A stretch of 64,000 bases of DNA from Cunninghamia lanceolata (Eukaryota; Streptophyta; Pinopsida; Cupressales; Cupressaceae): contig BSBN01000040.1 in NCBI GenBank assembly GCA_027924645.1, forward strand, positions 2,108,001 through 2,172,000, written 5' to 3'. The translations under genes were made by a program, and so were the position numbers. Every line of letters begins with the position of its first letter. Position 1 is the first letter of the stretch. This document shows positions 1 to 10,859 of this stretch, piece after piece. Below the pieces are notes generated by a model. That model ran no database searches. It was not told the DNA's origin and worked only from the letters and a program-made list of their open reading frames with translations.

Positions 1-1955
1 TCAACCAATTGTCCCACCACATGGACCATAGTGGGGTCTTTCCTTTTTTTGCCTGGCTTCTTAAGGCATGCTTCTTTGATTGATTTGCCATATATAGGAA
101 CATCTTTTATGGCTTGAAATAGAGGTATCTTGACACATACATGTGTCAACTGCTCTAGAATATCAAAGGTGGATTTTTCTTCTACTACCTTTTGTTTCAC
201 AGTTTCTAACCTTTATGGAAATGGTGGTTCTTGGGGAGTCTATTTGACTGTCATTGGTTCAGGATTTTCAGGCACATTTGATTGAATGGGGGTTTTGTTA
301 GGTTCCACTTCTTCCTCAGAAAGCTCAGTAATGACAGGTTTTGAAGGAGCTGCCAAGGTAGTTCCTGAATGCAGATGTATATCACTGACATTCACAACAT
401 ATGCAGGGTATTGATTTGGATCAGCAGAATATACTGGCTATTGCTATGGTGTATTATTTGGGTTAGGTGAGGGTTGAACTGGTATTTGAGTAGGTTTAGG
501 TGTATTTGAATTGGAGCTAGCAGGTGGAGGCATTATGGTGGGCTATTGGGGCTAAGGAGGTGTCTACATGTAATTAGTGGTCTGATTTGGCCATTGTTGT
601 CCTCCTCTCCTTTGAGATGTTTGCTACCAATTCCCTGGAGGTGACTGCCAATTCCCTGGGGGCTGCTACCCCTGGGGTGTAGGGTTTTGGTAATTTAGCC
701 AAGCATTTTGAGGGTTGTTCCAAGGTTGAGGTGGATATCCTCCATAACTAGATGGAAATGACTGTTGCCATTGATTACCATATGCATAAGTATTAAAATG
801 TGGACCAGCATATGATAATGGATCTGGTGACATACCTTGTCTTGGATCCCATGGCCTTCTTTGTGCAACATAGAAGACTTGATCCTCTTCAACTTGTATT
901 GGCTTGAACTCAGGTGGAATTAGCTTGCTATCTATGTTAGCTACTGGCTTACATCTGCAGTCCCTCTTCTTTTGTCTGCAATGAGGACAATATTCTGCCA
1001 ACATTGCCTCAGCCTCTTCATGCTTCTTCTTTGCTTGGAGTGTATCCAACTGGGTGGCCATATTGTTTATAATATCTTGCTTAAAATTAGATAGCAAGTG
1101 GCTTATCTCCATCCTTGAAATTCCATTGGTAGAGGTTTTTCCCACAAGGGAATGGTAACCTCTTCCTTTCTTCATGGCTGCTATGGAATAATTCTGGCAC
1201 AACTTCTTAATATCATCCCAAGACACTTGGGTAATATCTCCTCCTCCCATTAAATCCAAAGCATCTGTACAATGCTCACTTATTCCCCTGAGGAAGAGTA
1301 GTTTCTAAGAGTCCTCAGTGAGTGCATGGTGAGGAGACTTTTGTAAACAAAACAGGAACCTTGAGATGTAATCCTCCAAACTTTCTTCTTTCTGCTGCAT
1401 TCTAAAAACATCATTGCGTCTCATATCCCCACTCCTACAGTAGTCTTTATATTTCTCAAGAAATTTATCTTTCATTTCTTCCTAGGTATTGACAACATCA
1501 CTACCTAGACTCATAAACCACCTTAATATAGCCTCCTTCATGGTAGTAGGAAACAACTTAAGTCTATGAGAATCAGTAGTGTAATCATAGCTTCGGCAGG
1601 GGCTATCAAATTCAAACAAGAAGGTATCTGGGTCCTCTGTTGCAAGTTCATAGAACTTGGGGAGAGCTGAAGTAGGTATGTTCTTGAGATTATCCACTTC
1701 ATTTTGAAGAGCAATCGGGAATGGACATGGTGGTTGATTAGGTACATTTTGGGCAGCCATGACTGCTTGACCTACTATCAAGGAAAATGGATTTTCAACT
1801 AGATTTGGGGTATCTTGTTCTTCAGAGGAGATTTCAGAGCTATTCAAATCAGGGAATACATCAAGGAAAGGATTCACTTCTACTTCTTCTGTTGGGTGAG
1901 TTAAATCATTAGGAAGGAATCTCCCTAAAGAATCTCTTCTCCAACCTCTATGCAT
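1..1955 (-). pseudogene. Ty3/gypsy gag and start of pol, decayed (element 1)
   Basis: The Gag polyprotein of an LTR retrotransposon reads leftward from the ATG at 1953-1955 and continues off the window edge. The N-terminal part has the retrotrans_gag pattern (a block ending in ILRWFMSLGSD, then EEMKDKFLEKYKDY and SLEDYISRF). A Cys-rich segment CPHCRQKKRDCRC lies near 960-1000. It is followed by a Pro/Gln/Asn-rich stretch and a conserved pre-protease segment around 20-170 (IPLFQAIKDVPIYGKSIKEA). The frame is broken by several stops, for example TAG near 1480 and TAG near 1305, both where the family is expected to have Trp or Gln. With the tRNA-Asp-type primer site next to it, this resembles the non-chromoviral OTA branch (Athila/Tat). 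The exact lineage is inferred. Not functional. Confidence 0.8.
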
Positions 1956-2103
1956 GCAATATACTCAGTATCAGCCACTTCTCACACAAAAAATATTGAT
2001 GGGTTGTAAATGGTTTCTTCCTAACTAACACACATTTTAAGGAAAAACTGCAAGGAATAATACTAAAAGATGACTCCAAAGATTTTCTTAGTTTGACACC
2101 ATC

Positions 2104-2119
2104 TTCGGCAACGGTGCCA
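2104..2119 (-). other. Primer binding site of element 1 (tRNA-Asp type)
   Basis: On the minus strand the sequence starts TGGCACCGTTGCCGAA. This matches the 3' end of plant tRNA-Asp with a few changes. It lies four bases downstream of an LTR end reading ..ACCAACA, as expected for the start of minus-strand DNA synthesis. It orients element 1 leftward. Confidence 0.65.
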
Positions 2120-2123
2120 AAAA

Positions 2124-3335
2124 TGTTGGTCTCTTACAATGATTTAACAACTCAACTCTTAAAACTGTAGCTCAGAGATTGGACATTTGAACTGAGTAGC
2201 TGTCTTAATCACTATGGAGATGCATTTCACTTGTCAACCTAGGGAGGTGAACTTGAAATGGGTCAGTACAGTATGTGCACTAAGAACTTCAAAGTAGCCA
2301 TGTTCATTCTATAGCTAAAAAGACACAATGCTGATGATAAACTGCTAAAAAGGAAATAACAGGAATACTGAATATTAACCAACATCTATTCTGGAATCAA
2401 GTACATAACACAAAGTAACAATCTGGGAAAACAAATAGGAAACTACTATGTTTGCTTTGGCTGCAGGAACAGACATAGAATAGAATTCTAGTGGCTGCAG
2501 GAACATTCAATGCCAGATTTACTAAACAATTAACAGAAAATGCAATTAAACTAAAGGGTGGAATTCTCACCAAGTGGGCCCCCTTGGATGAGTATTCCCT
2601 AAAAAAATGTAAACTCAGAAATGTGAACTCACAACTTTATTCTATTCATTCAAAAGGATGAGTACAACTGAACATAATAACTGTATTACTGAAAACTAGA
2701 TAATGCAAGTACAATCTTTGAATAATCAACAACCCCTCAAAAGGAGTATCAAAGTCTTATTTATAGAAGAAAGACTACTAACTATCTAGCAGAGTGGTCA
2801 ACTCCATCAGTATAGGAGGATGCTTCATTATGGAAAACATAGAAAGTGGAAGGAAGTTACACATGGAAGGAAATCTGGTCAAGCGAGTTGTTTTAACGTA
2901 GATTTAGCATAACTATAACTCCTAAATTCACTCAATAGATATTTAAGATCAGTTACAAAATGGTTGCTTTCCCCCCATTTGATATTTGAATGGCCACCAC
3001 CTTTGACTTTTATGGTAAATGACCATTCAACAGAATCTTCCTCACTTTATGGATGCCAATTATATCTTCAAAATAATGTTATTACACACAAATAATAGCA
3101 CTTTCGTAACCACCTTGGGGTAATATTCATTAACCATATGCAACATTAACATAGATAGTTCAAATAGCATGTCTTTGCCATAAAAGGATATAAGAAATGA
3201 CCTATGCTCAACAAGTTATAGTTTTGCAGGTAATGACATAGAAAGACCAAGAGTAAAGTATCAAAGTCCAAGATAGCTACAACAAATAGACAATAAAGTT
3301 AACAAAGTATGAGTCATAAACTAGACTCATCAACA
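2124..3335 (-). repeat. 5' LTR of element 1 (outer end uncertain)
   Basis: The inner boundary is clear: on the minus strand the LTR ends ..GAGACCAACA just before the primer site. A TATA-like CTATAAATAAG lies on the minus strand near 2757-2768, which would place U3 to the right of it and R-U5 at about 2124-2735. The outer end is not fixed. Candidate CAACA ends, complementary to the TGTTG start, occur at 3141-3145, 3209-3213, 3280-3284 and 3331-3335. I chose the last because GC-richer coding-like sequence begins right after it. The partner LTR is outside the window. Confidence 0.45.
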
Positions 3336-3830
3336 AGCACAGGCAGCCCTGGCACATGCACAAGCACAGGCACCAGCTGCACTCATACTGGTAGGGGACG
3401 ATGGGCAGTTAGCCCAGAGGACTTTGGAGAGGGACGCAACAGATCAGCTATGATTGACAGCCAAGGCCACACTACAAAGAGTGAGGCGGGAGAGAGATGA
3501 GGCATGCCATACATTAGGTGCCGATCAGAGGACACTCTACAGTGAGCTCATCCACATACAGGGAGAGCTTGTGACAGTAGGGAGAGAGGCCGAGTATTAC
3601 AGAGGTCTCTACGTTGGTATGGTGCCAGCGGCTCAGTGAGAGCCGAGCTTCCGAGAGCAGAATAGGTTTGGAGCATCTAGATTTCATAGGACACGGTAGT
3701 TAGTGTCCTCAATTAGAGGACCCTTTCTACCACTAGGGGGAGGAGGACCAGTAGGGGGACTCATACCAAGCACAGGTGGACAGGGGCCACAATAGGAGGG
3801 CAGCTCTACCCACTAGAGCACGGACATTGT
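3336..3830 (+). pseudogene. Unidentified degraded coding fragment, coiled-coil-like
   Basis: This segment is clearly GC-richer than its surroundings and reads as protein in one frame with about five stops. It begins with an Ala/Gln-rich run (QAQAALAHAQAQAPAA). It continues as a charged heptad-like helix (TLQRVRRERDEACHTLGAD, then SELIHIQGELVTVGREAEYYRGLY) and ends in a Gly/Pro-rich tail. The piece before the tail is open from 3454 to 3639. Such charged helices followed by a disordered tail occur at the C-termini of some plant transposon-associated proteins, but I do not recognise a family. A truncated transposon gene is more likely than a host gene. Confidence 0.4.
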
Positions 3831-4840
3831 ACATTGTATCATTTTTGTATCATTATGGACACTTGTATATTTTGACTGATGCCTGCATGCATCCTGATGT
3901 ATATTTTGTGAGCTCTTGATAGCCTTGATGTACTTTATTGATGTATACATATGGACTATTGATGTAGACACATATAGTTTATATTTTGATGACCTTCACA
4001 TGATATATATGATGACATATTACGCTCACTAATGTTCATGCTTTTGTGTATGCACTTCTATTGATGACATGGATGTGATGATATGTATGTATGATTATGG
4101 ATTTATGTGATGATGTATATTGCTTATATGATGCTTATAGATGTATGACATATGATGACATGATACTTATAGATGTATGATGGTATAGATTCTATGACTT
4201 GCGATATCTAACATGTGGGTTTTGCAGATATGCACCAGAGAGAAGAAAAGTGGAGATGGAAGAGAGAGACTGTCGATTGATCATTGCTTTGAAAATGATA
4301 TAAAGCCATGGGTAAATGGATGGGTAAATGATGAGCTTGTTGCATTGGTTTCACAATTGTATATAAAGAGCAATCCTTATTTTTGATATAGCACGTGGAT
4401 AGTTCACCACCAAGGTATAAAAGACTAAGGTGCTATGATATCTGAGTACATGGATGTTGACCCTGCAAGAAAGCGGTTTGACCTTAGATCCCTGAGACAT
4501 GATATAACCTTGCCATACATGTGAATGAGCCATAGTCTTGAACATAAAATAAACTTCAATACATAAATGCAAGAAGAATATAAATATGTAAGATGCTAGG
4601 TCATAACACACACAAGATAAATATGATGCCAAAAAATATGCGTAAAGATCATTCCTCAAACACGGCACACAAAAGCAATTACTATGCCCCCAATCCATAC
4701 TAAGTTGCAACATACCAAGATAATGGATGAATCAAGGTAGTCTTAAATAGGTACTGGAAAAGGAACAAAAAGATAAACCAAAAAGCAAATTGACTGACTT
4801 ACAAAGTAAACATACAGCCAACATATTCTCGTCAAAGAGG
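3831..4840. other. No gene seen; TG/AT-rich spacer
   Basis: The left half (about 3880-4210) is low-complexity DNA built from variations of gatgtatatg and atgatgacat, probably a decayed microsatellite. The right half has no recognisable coding sequence or element end. It may contain the lost boundary of the Tat element to the right. Confidence 0.5.
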
Positions 4841-4857
4841 TTGCTCAAGATAGATTG

Positions 4858-6027
4858 GAAAGGAAAGATAATAGCCTTATCGTAGGAACTCTGTGTCCAT
4901 TAAAGGGTTCTATCTACCTAAAAAGACAATGTCTTGCTACAAGAAATGCTACATGTCGCATGAGATGCGTGTTTTGGTCTCGACAATGGAACACTCTGCA
5001 GAAGACAAGCTTGTTGATCTGGTGCCTTGGTTAAGCTATATTTAGCTGATGTTGGCAATCGGAACAGTAGGACAGTAGATGACTCTAGAAGTAAGTTCCC
5101 TTGCTTCAGGTTTGTTAAGAACCTTTGCTATGAAAGGATGCGCTTGTTTGCTGCTTGAGTTAGTCAAGTCGAGGTGAACGGGTTGCGATAAATGGAAGAC
5201 CAGAAAGGTGACATGTTAATGGGTTGAAATGGGTGAAGAATGATGAATCGTATGTGCTTGAGTACTAGATACATCCTTCGTATGTCAGACTACCTACATA
5301 CCCTGTATCCACAGGATCAAGGCACATTACGATGAAAGATGAAAAATGATATGTAATTCTGGGTACAGTGATGAAATGGGTCAAGGTGAAAGGAGGAGAT
5401 CTTATGTACCTGAGTACTGGAAACTTCCTTCGTATTCCAAACTACCTACATACCCATATCCATGGGATCAAGGTACCTTAAGATTGAGATGAGATAATAT
5501 GTAGTTCTGGTTGGTGTGATGATGTAGGAAAAGTTTTGGGAAGATAACAGCCTTCTCGTAGGAGCGATGTGTCTGTTAAAGGGTGTTATCTGTGGAAAGG
5601 AGAACAATTGAAGTGTTTGTGAACCATGAACAAGGATCCATTCCTAGACCTAGGTTAAGGAAAGAGTTGCCCCCATTCCGGTAGAGGAAATTGCATAGGT
5701 GACTGATGAAGAAGACATAGAAATCTTGACCTAGGACAAGACAGTGATAACTATTGACATAGATCAAGACATGGTATGATGATGATGGACACTGACAAAT
5801 TTCCAAGCTATAATAGATAGGGAGATGGAAATGCAAACAAGGTCAATGGTTTTATTATGGATGGATGGATGAAGTGTGTTGTGAAAAAATGGAATGAACA
5901 AGACTCAATATATGATGGATGCTTACTCTACACATAGTGCCTGTTTGCTAGGTTTTCACTATGGCACTTATCCAAGGCACCTGTTTACCAGGTTTTCACC
6001 ATAGGACGGATTTTTTTTTTTTGAGGA
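4858..6027 (-). repeat. 3' untranslated region of element 2 with duplicated motifs
   Basis: Downstream of the integrase stop there is no coding sequence but there are three sets of duplicated motifs. Set A: 4858-4918 and 5528-5593 share a segment centred on cgtaggaac/cgtaggagc ... attaaagggt. Set B: 5259-5340 and 5413-5490 share a segment centred on ccttcgtat ... ggatcaagg, which can fold into a three-arm structure. Set C: two short copies of cctgtttaccaggttttcacc-like sequence at 5939-6006. A poly-T run lies at 6010-6022. The duplications look like RNA structure rather than gene remnants. Confidence 0.55.
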
Positions 6028-7480
6028 TTAGGCATAGAACTTCTTGAGATGAACACTGTTAAGTGGTTCATCTAGAGGAATGCCATCAGGTGTAGCTAAA
6101 GTATAAGCGCCTGATCCATATGCTATTGTGACAATAAAGGGACCTAACCAGTTAGGCTCAAACTTGCCCTTCTTTTCTCGGTCTTCTTGATTTCTCTGAT
6201 TCTCTTTGAGTACAAGATCACCAACTTGAAACTATTTTTCTTTGATCTTTTTGTTGTAACTATGCCGGAGGCGGTTTTGATAGACATGGAGATGATTAAG
6301 TGCGGCAAGGCACCTCTCATCTAGTAGTTCTAGCTCAGCTAATCTGGAAGTGCGATACTCCTCTCCGCCGATCAGGTTCTGCATGGATACTCTGAGGGAT
6401 GGGATCTCGACCTCTATAGGTAGGATGGCTTCAAAGCCATAGACCAAGGCATATGGTGTGGCACCAGTTGGTGTTTTGATACTAGTGCGGTAGGCCCATA
6501 GGGTGGGATTGAGTTGCAATTGCCAATCACGACCAGCTTCATTGACCATTTTCTTGAGGATTTTGAGAATGGTTTTGTTGGAAGCCTCAACTTGGCCGTT
6601 ACTCTATGGATAGTAGGGAGTTGAAAAGTGATGTTGGATATTGTATTGTGTGCACAAGGCATGGACATCTTGGTTCTTGAATGGTCTCCCATTATCAGTG
6701 ACAATGGCTTGGGGAATTCCATACCGAAAAATGAGGTAGTTAATGATAAACTTGGCTATTTGCTTACCGGTGATATAGGTCATGGGAATGGCTTCAACCC
6801 ACTTCATGAAATACTTAGTGGTAGTAATGATGAACTTATGGCCATTGGATGAGGATGGGTGGATTTGTCCTACGAGGTCTAGACCCCATTGAGAAAAAGG
6901 CCATGGAGTCATCACAGATTGTAGTTCATGAGTTGGTGCGTGAATTAAATCTCCATGCTGTTGGCATTGTAGACATTTCTTAGCAAACTGTGTAGCATCC
7001 TGTTCTATTGTAGGCCAGTAATACCTTGTTCTGAGTATCTTCTTAGTGAGATTAGGACCGGTAGAATGTGTGCCATAGACACCTTTGTGTATGTCTCATA
7101 AGGTAGCTTCGGCTTCTTTTGTGTTAAGACATCATAAGAGGATACCATCGAGACTCCGGTGATAAAGTGTATCACCCAGAATGGTGTAACAGGAGGATCG
7201 ACAGATAAAGGTTTTGCATTGGGTGGATGAGAGTTCAACGGGAAAGGTATTGTTTTTAAGGTATTCATAGATATCTTCGTACCATGGGGAATTGGGACCA
7301 ACAAGTTCGCAGATGTTTTCAGTAACTAGAACATCAACAGCTGGTATCAACAACTGCTTGATCAAGAATTCACATTTCTGTGTATTTATAGGCACGTCGA
7401 TAGGTGACCCTATAGAAGCCATAGAATATGCAGCCTTGTTATGCTCTCTTGGAATTTTCTCAAATGTGATGCTAGAAAAG
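6028..7480 (-). pseudogene. Integrase of element 2, decayed
   Basis: C-terminal part of pol, ending at the TAA at 6028-6030 after HLKKFYA. In order on the minus strand: a zinc-binding region (TRYYWPTIEQDA.. then CLQCQ) near 6960-7030, then the catalytic core with GLDLVGQ (first Asp), TDNGRPF (second Asp) and NGQVEASNK (Glu), then a C-terminal NWLGPF segment near 6140. A TAG at 6604-6606 interrupts the core just before SNGQVE where the family has Gln, and another TAG lies near 6233. A frameshift near 7130 separates it from the upstream linker. The enzyme would join element cDNA to host DNA; this copy cannot. Confidence 0.8.
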
Positions 7481-8300
7481 TGGTTTGTAGGCATCCACTA
7501 GTTGCTTGTAGTGGACCAACTTTTCATCTTTTGTTTGGTACTCATCTGTGACTTGTCGAATGACTAGTTGTGAGTCTCCATATACCTATAATTTTGTGAT
7601 GTCCCATTGAACTGTTGTATTGAGACCTATGAGGAGTGCTTCATACTCGGCAATGTTGTTGGTGCAAGGGAATGCAAGCCGATATGACTTTGGAATATAG
7701 TCATTTTGAGGTGTGATAAATAAGATGCCGGCCCCTGATCCATGCTGTGTGTAGGAACCATCAGAGTACAACTTCCACATTATTGAGTTGAAAAGAGTGA
7801 AGAGATTCTCCTCTGGAAAGTCTGCCACCATAGGGTATGTATATGTCATGGGTGCTTCTGCTAGTTGATCTACTAGGGCTTGTCCCTTGATTGCTTTACG
7901 ATCCATATACTTAATGTTGAACTCACTAACTATCATGACCCATTTAGTTAGTCTTCTTGTGAGAGCTGCTTTCGCTAGTAGATACTTCAATGGATCAATT
8001 TTGGCTACAAGATTTGTGTGTTGGTTTAGCATGTAATGACGCAACTTTTGGGAAGCGAACACTACTGCTAAATAAGCTCTTTCCATTAGCGAATAATTGA
8101 GTTCGTATCCCACCAAGGTTCGACTGATATAATAAATTGCATGCTCTTTTCCTGACTCATCATGTTGTGCCAGAAGGGCCCCAAGGGCTGAAGTTGTAGT
8201 TGAGATGTATAATATCAAAGGTTTATCGGCAACTGGTGGTACCAAGACAGGAGGTGTAGCGAGATATTATTTGAGCTGATCAAATGTAGCTTGACACTTA
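7480..8300 (-). pseudogene. RNase H and second, archaeal-type RNase H of element 2, decayed
   Basis: The gypsy-type RNase H comes first (YISTTTSALGALLAQ, then YSLMERAYLAVVFA). Its first catalytic Asp is replaced by Thr in YISTTTS. It is followed directly by an archaeal-type RNase H (LYSDGSYTQHGSGAGILF, NNIAEYEALLIGL), which keeps the Asp and Glu of the DEDD set. Its second half (DSQLVIRQV) sits after a stop near 7585 and before a frameshift near 7495. The order RT, RNase H, archaeal-type RNase H, integrase is the usual Ogre/Tat plan. Loss of the old active site is consistent with the second enzyme having taken over RNA removal. Confidence 0.8.
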
Positions 8301-9590
8301 TTGTCCCATCGAAATGAGACATCCTTTCAGAGCAAGTGTTGAAATGGTTGACATTTATTTGCTAGCTGTGAGATGAAATGCCTAATGGATTGCAACCTTC
8401 CCTGAAGGCTCCTTAATGCTTTGAGGTTCTTTGGTGGAGGCATCTCCACTATAGCCTTTACTTTTGCGGGGTCTACTTTGATGCCTCTATGAGATACAAT
8501 GTATCCCAACAGCTTCCCTGATGTTACACCAATGACACACTTCTTTGGATTGAGGCATACTTGGTATTTCTCGAGCCTATAAAAGATCTGTCCTAGAACT
8601 TGTATGTGATCTGCCCTAGAAGATTTAGCTAGTATGTCATCCACATAGTCCTCCATGATATGATGAAAGAGATCGTGGAATATCATTGTCATTGCTCTTT
8701 GATAAGTTTCCCCTGCATTCTTTAGACCAAACGGCATGACACACCAACAATAATTACCCCACGGACAAGTAAAAGTTGTTTTATGTTGATCTTCCTCTGC
8801 TATCTTTATCTGATTGTAGCCAGAGAATCCATCCATGAGAGAAGCATTTCATGACCTGCAGTCGAGTCTACTATGAGGTCAATGTTCAGTAATGGAAAGT
8901 CATCTTTGGGACATGCTTTGTTAAGTTCTCTAAAGTCATTACACATGCGGATGCGCCCATTGGGTTTAGACACAGGTACAATGTTTGAGACCCAATCTGA
9001 ATAGTCAATAGGTCAGATGAACTTTGCATCTAACAACTTCTATATTTCCACTTTTACCAAGAGAGCTATCTGTGGGTGCATCTTCCTCAGCTTTTGCTTG
9101 ACTGGTTTAACTATTGGATCCACTCTGAGATAGTGAACCACTAGCTTAGGGTCTAACCCTAGCAAATCAGCATAGGTCCATGCAAAGTTGATGGTTCTCT
9201 GTAAGAAGAATTTGTTAAGATTCTTGTGCTCTATTTCTGATAATGATGCTACTAAGAATGTGGTCTTTGGATTTTGCTCTGTGCCAAGGTTTATCTTTGT
9301 AGAATCTTCCACTAGGAGAGCTGACTTCTCTTGATACTTAGATGGTAGGGGAAGGTCAAATCCTCCATCCTCAGGTGCCATAGTTGGGTTTTCACCATTG
9401 GATACGTCCTTTTTTTTACTATTTTGTGATCAGGAGGTGCCATAGTGTGGTTTTTACCTAGAGATCTTTCTTTATTTTTACTTTTGCGACTGGAGGATTT
9501 GGCATTCTCACCAAAATAAGTTGTTGGCTCTAGTTCCATTACAAAACTTGCTTTATGATTGCCAAGAGGGATACCTTCCCAGAGTCCCAT
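8300..9590 (-). pseudogene. Reverse transcriptase of element 2, decayed
   Basis: The finger region reads VSNIVPVSKPNGRIRMC near 8940-9000 and is followed by MDGFSGYNQIKIAEED, CVMPFGLKNAGETYQRAM and the catalytic YVDD near 8640-8660. The connection region (RSLQGRLQSIRHFISQLA) is also present. A stop near 8325 falls just before KDVSF. The upstream linker (about 9040-9590) contains the typical pre-RT text WTYADLLGLDPKLVVHYL and two overlapping frames, showing at least one frameshift near 9350. The motifs identify a Ty3/gypsy RT beyond doubt, but the copy is inactive. Confidence 0.85.
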
Positions 9591-10850
9591 GAACTCAGCT
9601 ATAGCTTCATCATTCTAAAATACATCTATAATGGCGGCCCCTTGTTGGTCCCAATTGATAAGTTCAGGGTAGACAAGTGTTACTTTCTAGGTGTTTGTGG
9701 TGGATGTTAGGGATACGGATGATAGCATAAATATGGAGGATCCTATAAATAGGTCAGTCATATGGAGGGAAGAGTCATCAATGGTATCCTCATTAGACAT
9801 CGAATCTTTGAGAGAAGTTTAAGCCACCTTGTCAAGGATACCCTCGATGTCTAAGGTGCGCGGTACGTTTCTACCAAATCCTAACCCATTCTTGTCTAGT
9901 TTCTTTGTCATAATGATGGGTTCCATTGTTCCTTGATTCTATCTCCCAGGTTTATAGCCCATGTTTTTGACTATCCTTAAGCCATTGCTATATTGTTTGA
10001 CTGGTATTGTGACTGGTTCTTTCTCCTTATAGAGCCAAGACGAGATGTCTTCAATAGTTTCCTCTGCCAATAATTTTCCCTCTTAGAATTGGGTTAAAGA
10101 TGCTAGGGGAGGAATAGTTACTTTTTTAGTTACTTTGGCAATGGGTGGTTGGTCGTAAGATTTAGGGGATAAAGGCATCTGCCCTATACAACAAGATTTT
10201 GAGATATCATATGTTCCAAAGCCTATCACGGATGTGAGCTTTGATTTCAGGAAGAGGATTAGGTTCACTTGCAGAGGTTTTTGTCAGATTTTCAGGATCA
10301 ACATATAGTGGGGATTCAAGGGCTTTGTCATTATTGGGCACTTGGTTGCAGTTCTTATAACTGCCTTGTAAGACGACAAAATTCAAAAAGATTGGGGTCT
10401 GCTGGGATAGTGATCTCCGTACCATTGAATGGGAACTTGAGAGACTGATGGTACGTTGAGGGAATAACTTTCATGGCATGGATCCATGGGTGTCCTAGGA
10501 TGATGTTATAAGGTAGCTCAATGTCAAGGACTTGGCACTGAGTTTCAAGCATGACAGGGCCTACTTGTATAGGCAAATGGATAACACCCTCTGAACGGCG
10601 TTCAGCATCATCATACCCCTTGATTGTAATACTTTGATAAATCTTGACATGATCCTCAGAGTATCCCAATTGCTTAAGTAACTTTAGAGAACAGATGTTG
10701 AGACCAGCACCACCATCTATGAGTATACGTTTGATTTTGTGTTTATGAATGAGAACCTCAATATGAAGGGCATCATTGTGACATGGATCATGGGATGGGA
10801 GGTCTTTCTTAGAGAAGACCACATTATAGGGTGAAAAAATTTTACCTACT
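9590..10850 (-). pseudogene. Protease and protease-RT linker of element 2, decayed
   Basis: The clear part is 10355-10822: a retropepsin-like aspartic protease with RILIDGGAGLNICSL (the active-site loop is DGGA rather than DSGA or DTGA) and a second signature YNIILGHPWIH. DGGA is common in this retrotransposon branch. To the left (9590-10350) lies a weakly conserved linker with several stops and a frame change near 10207-10270. Protease would cut Gag-Pol into its parts. Confidence 0.75.
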
Positions 10851-10859
10851 ATAGCTCAG

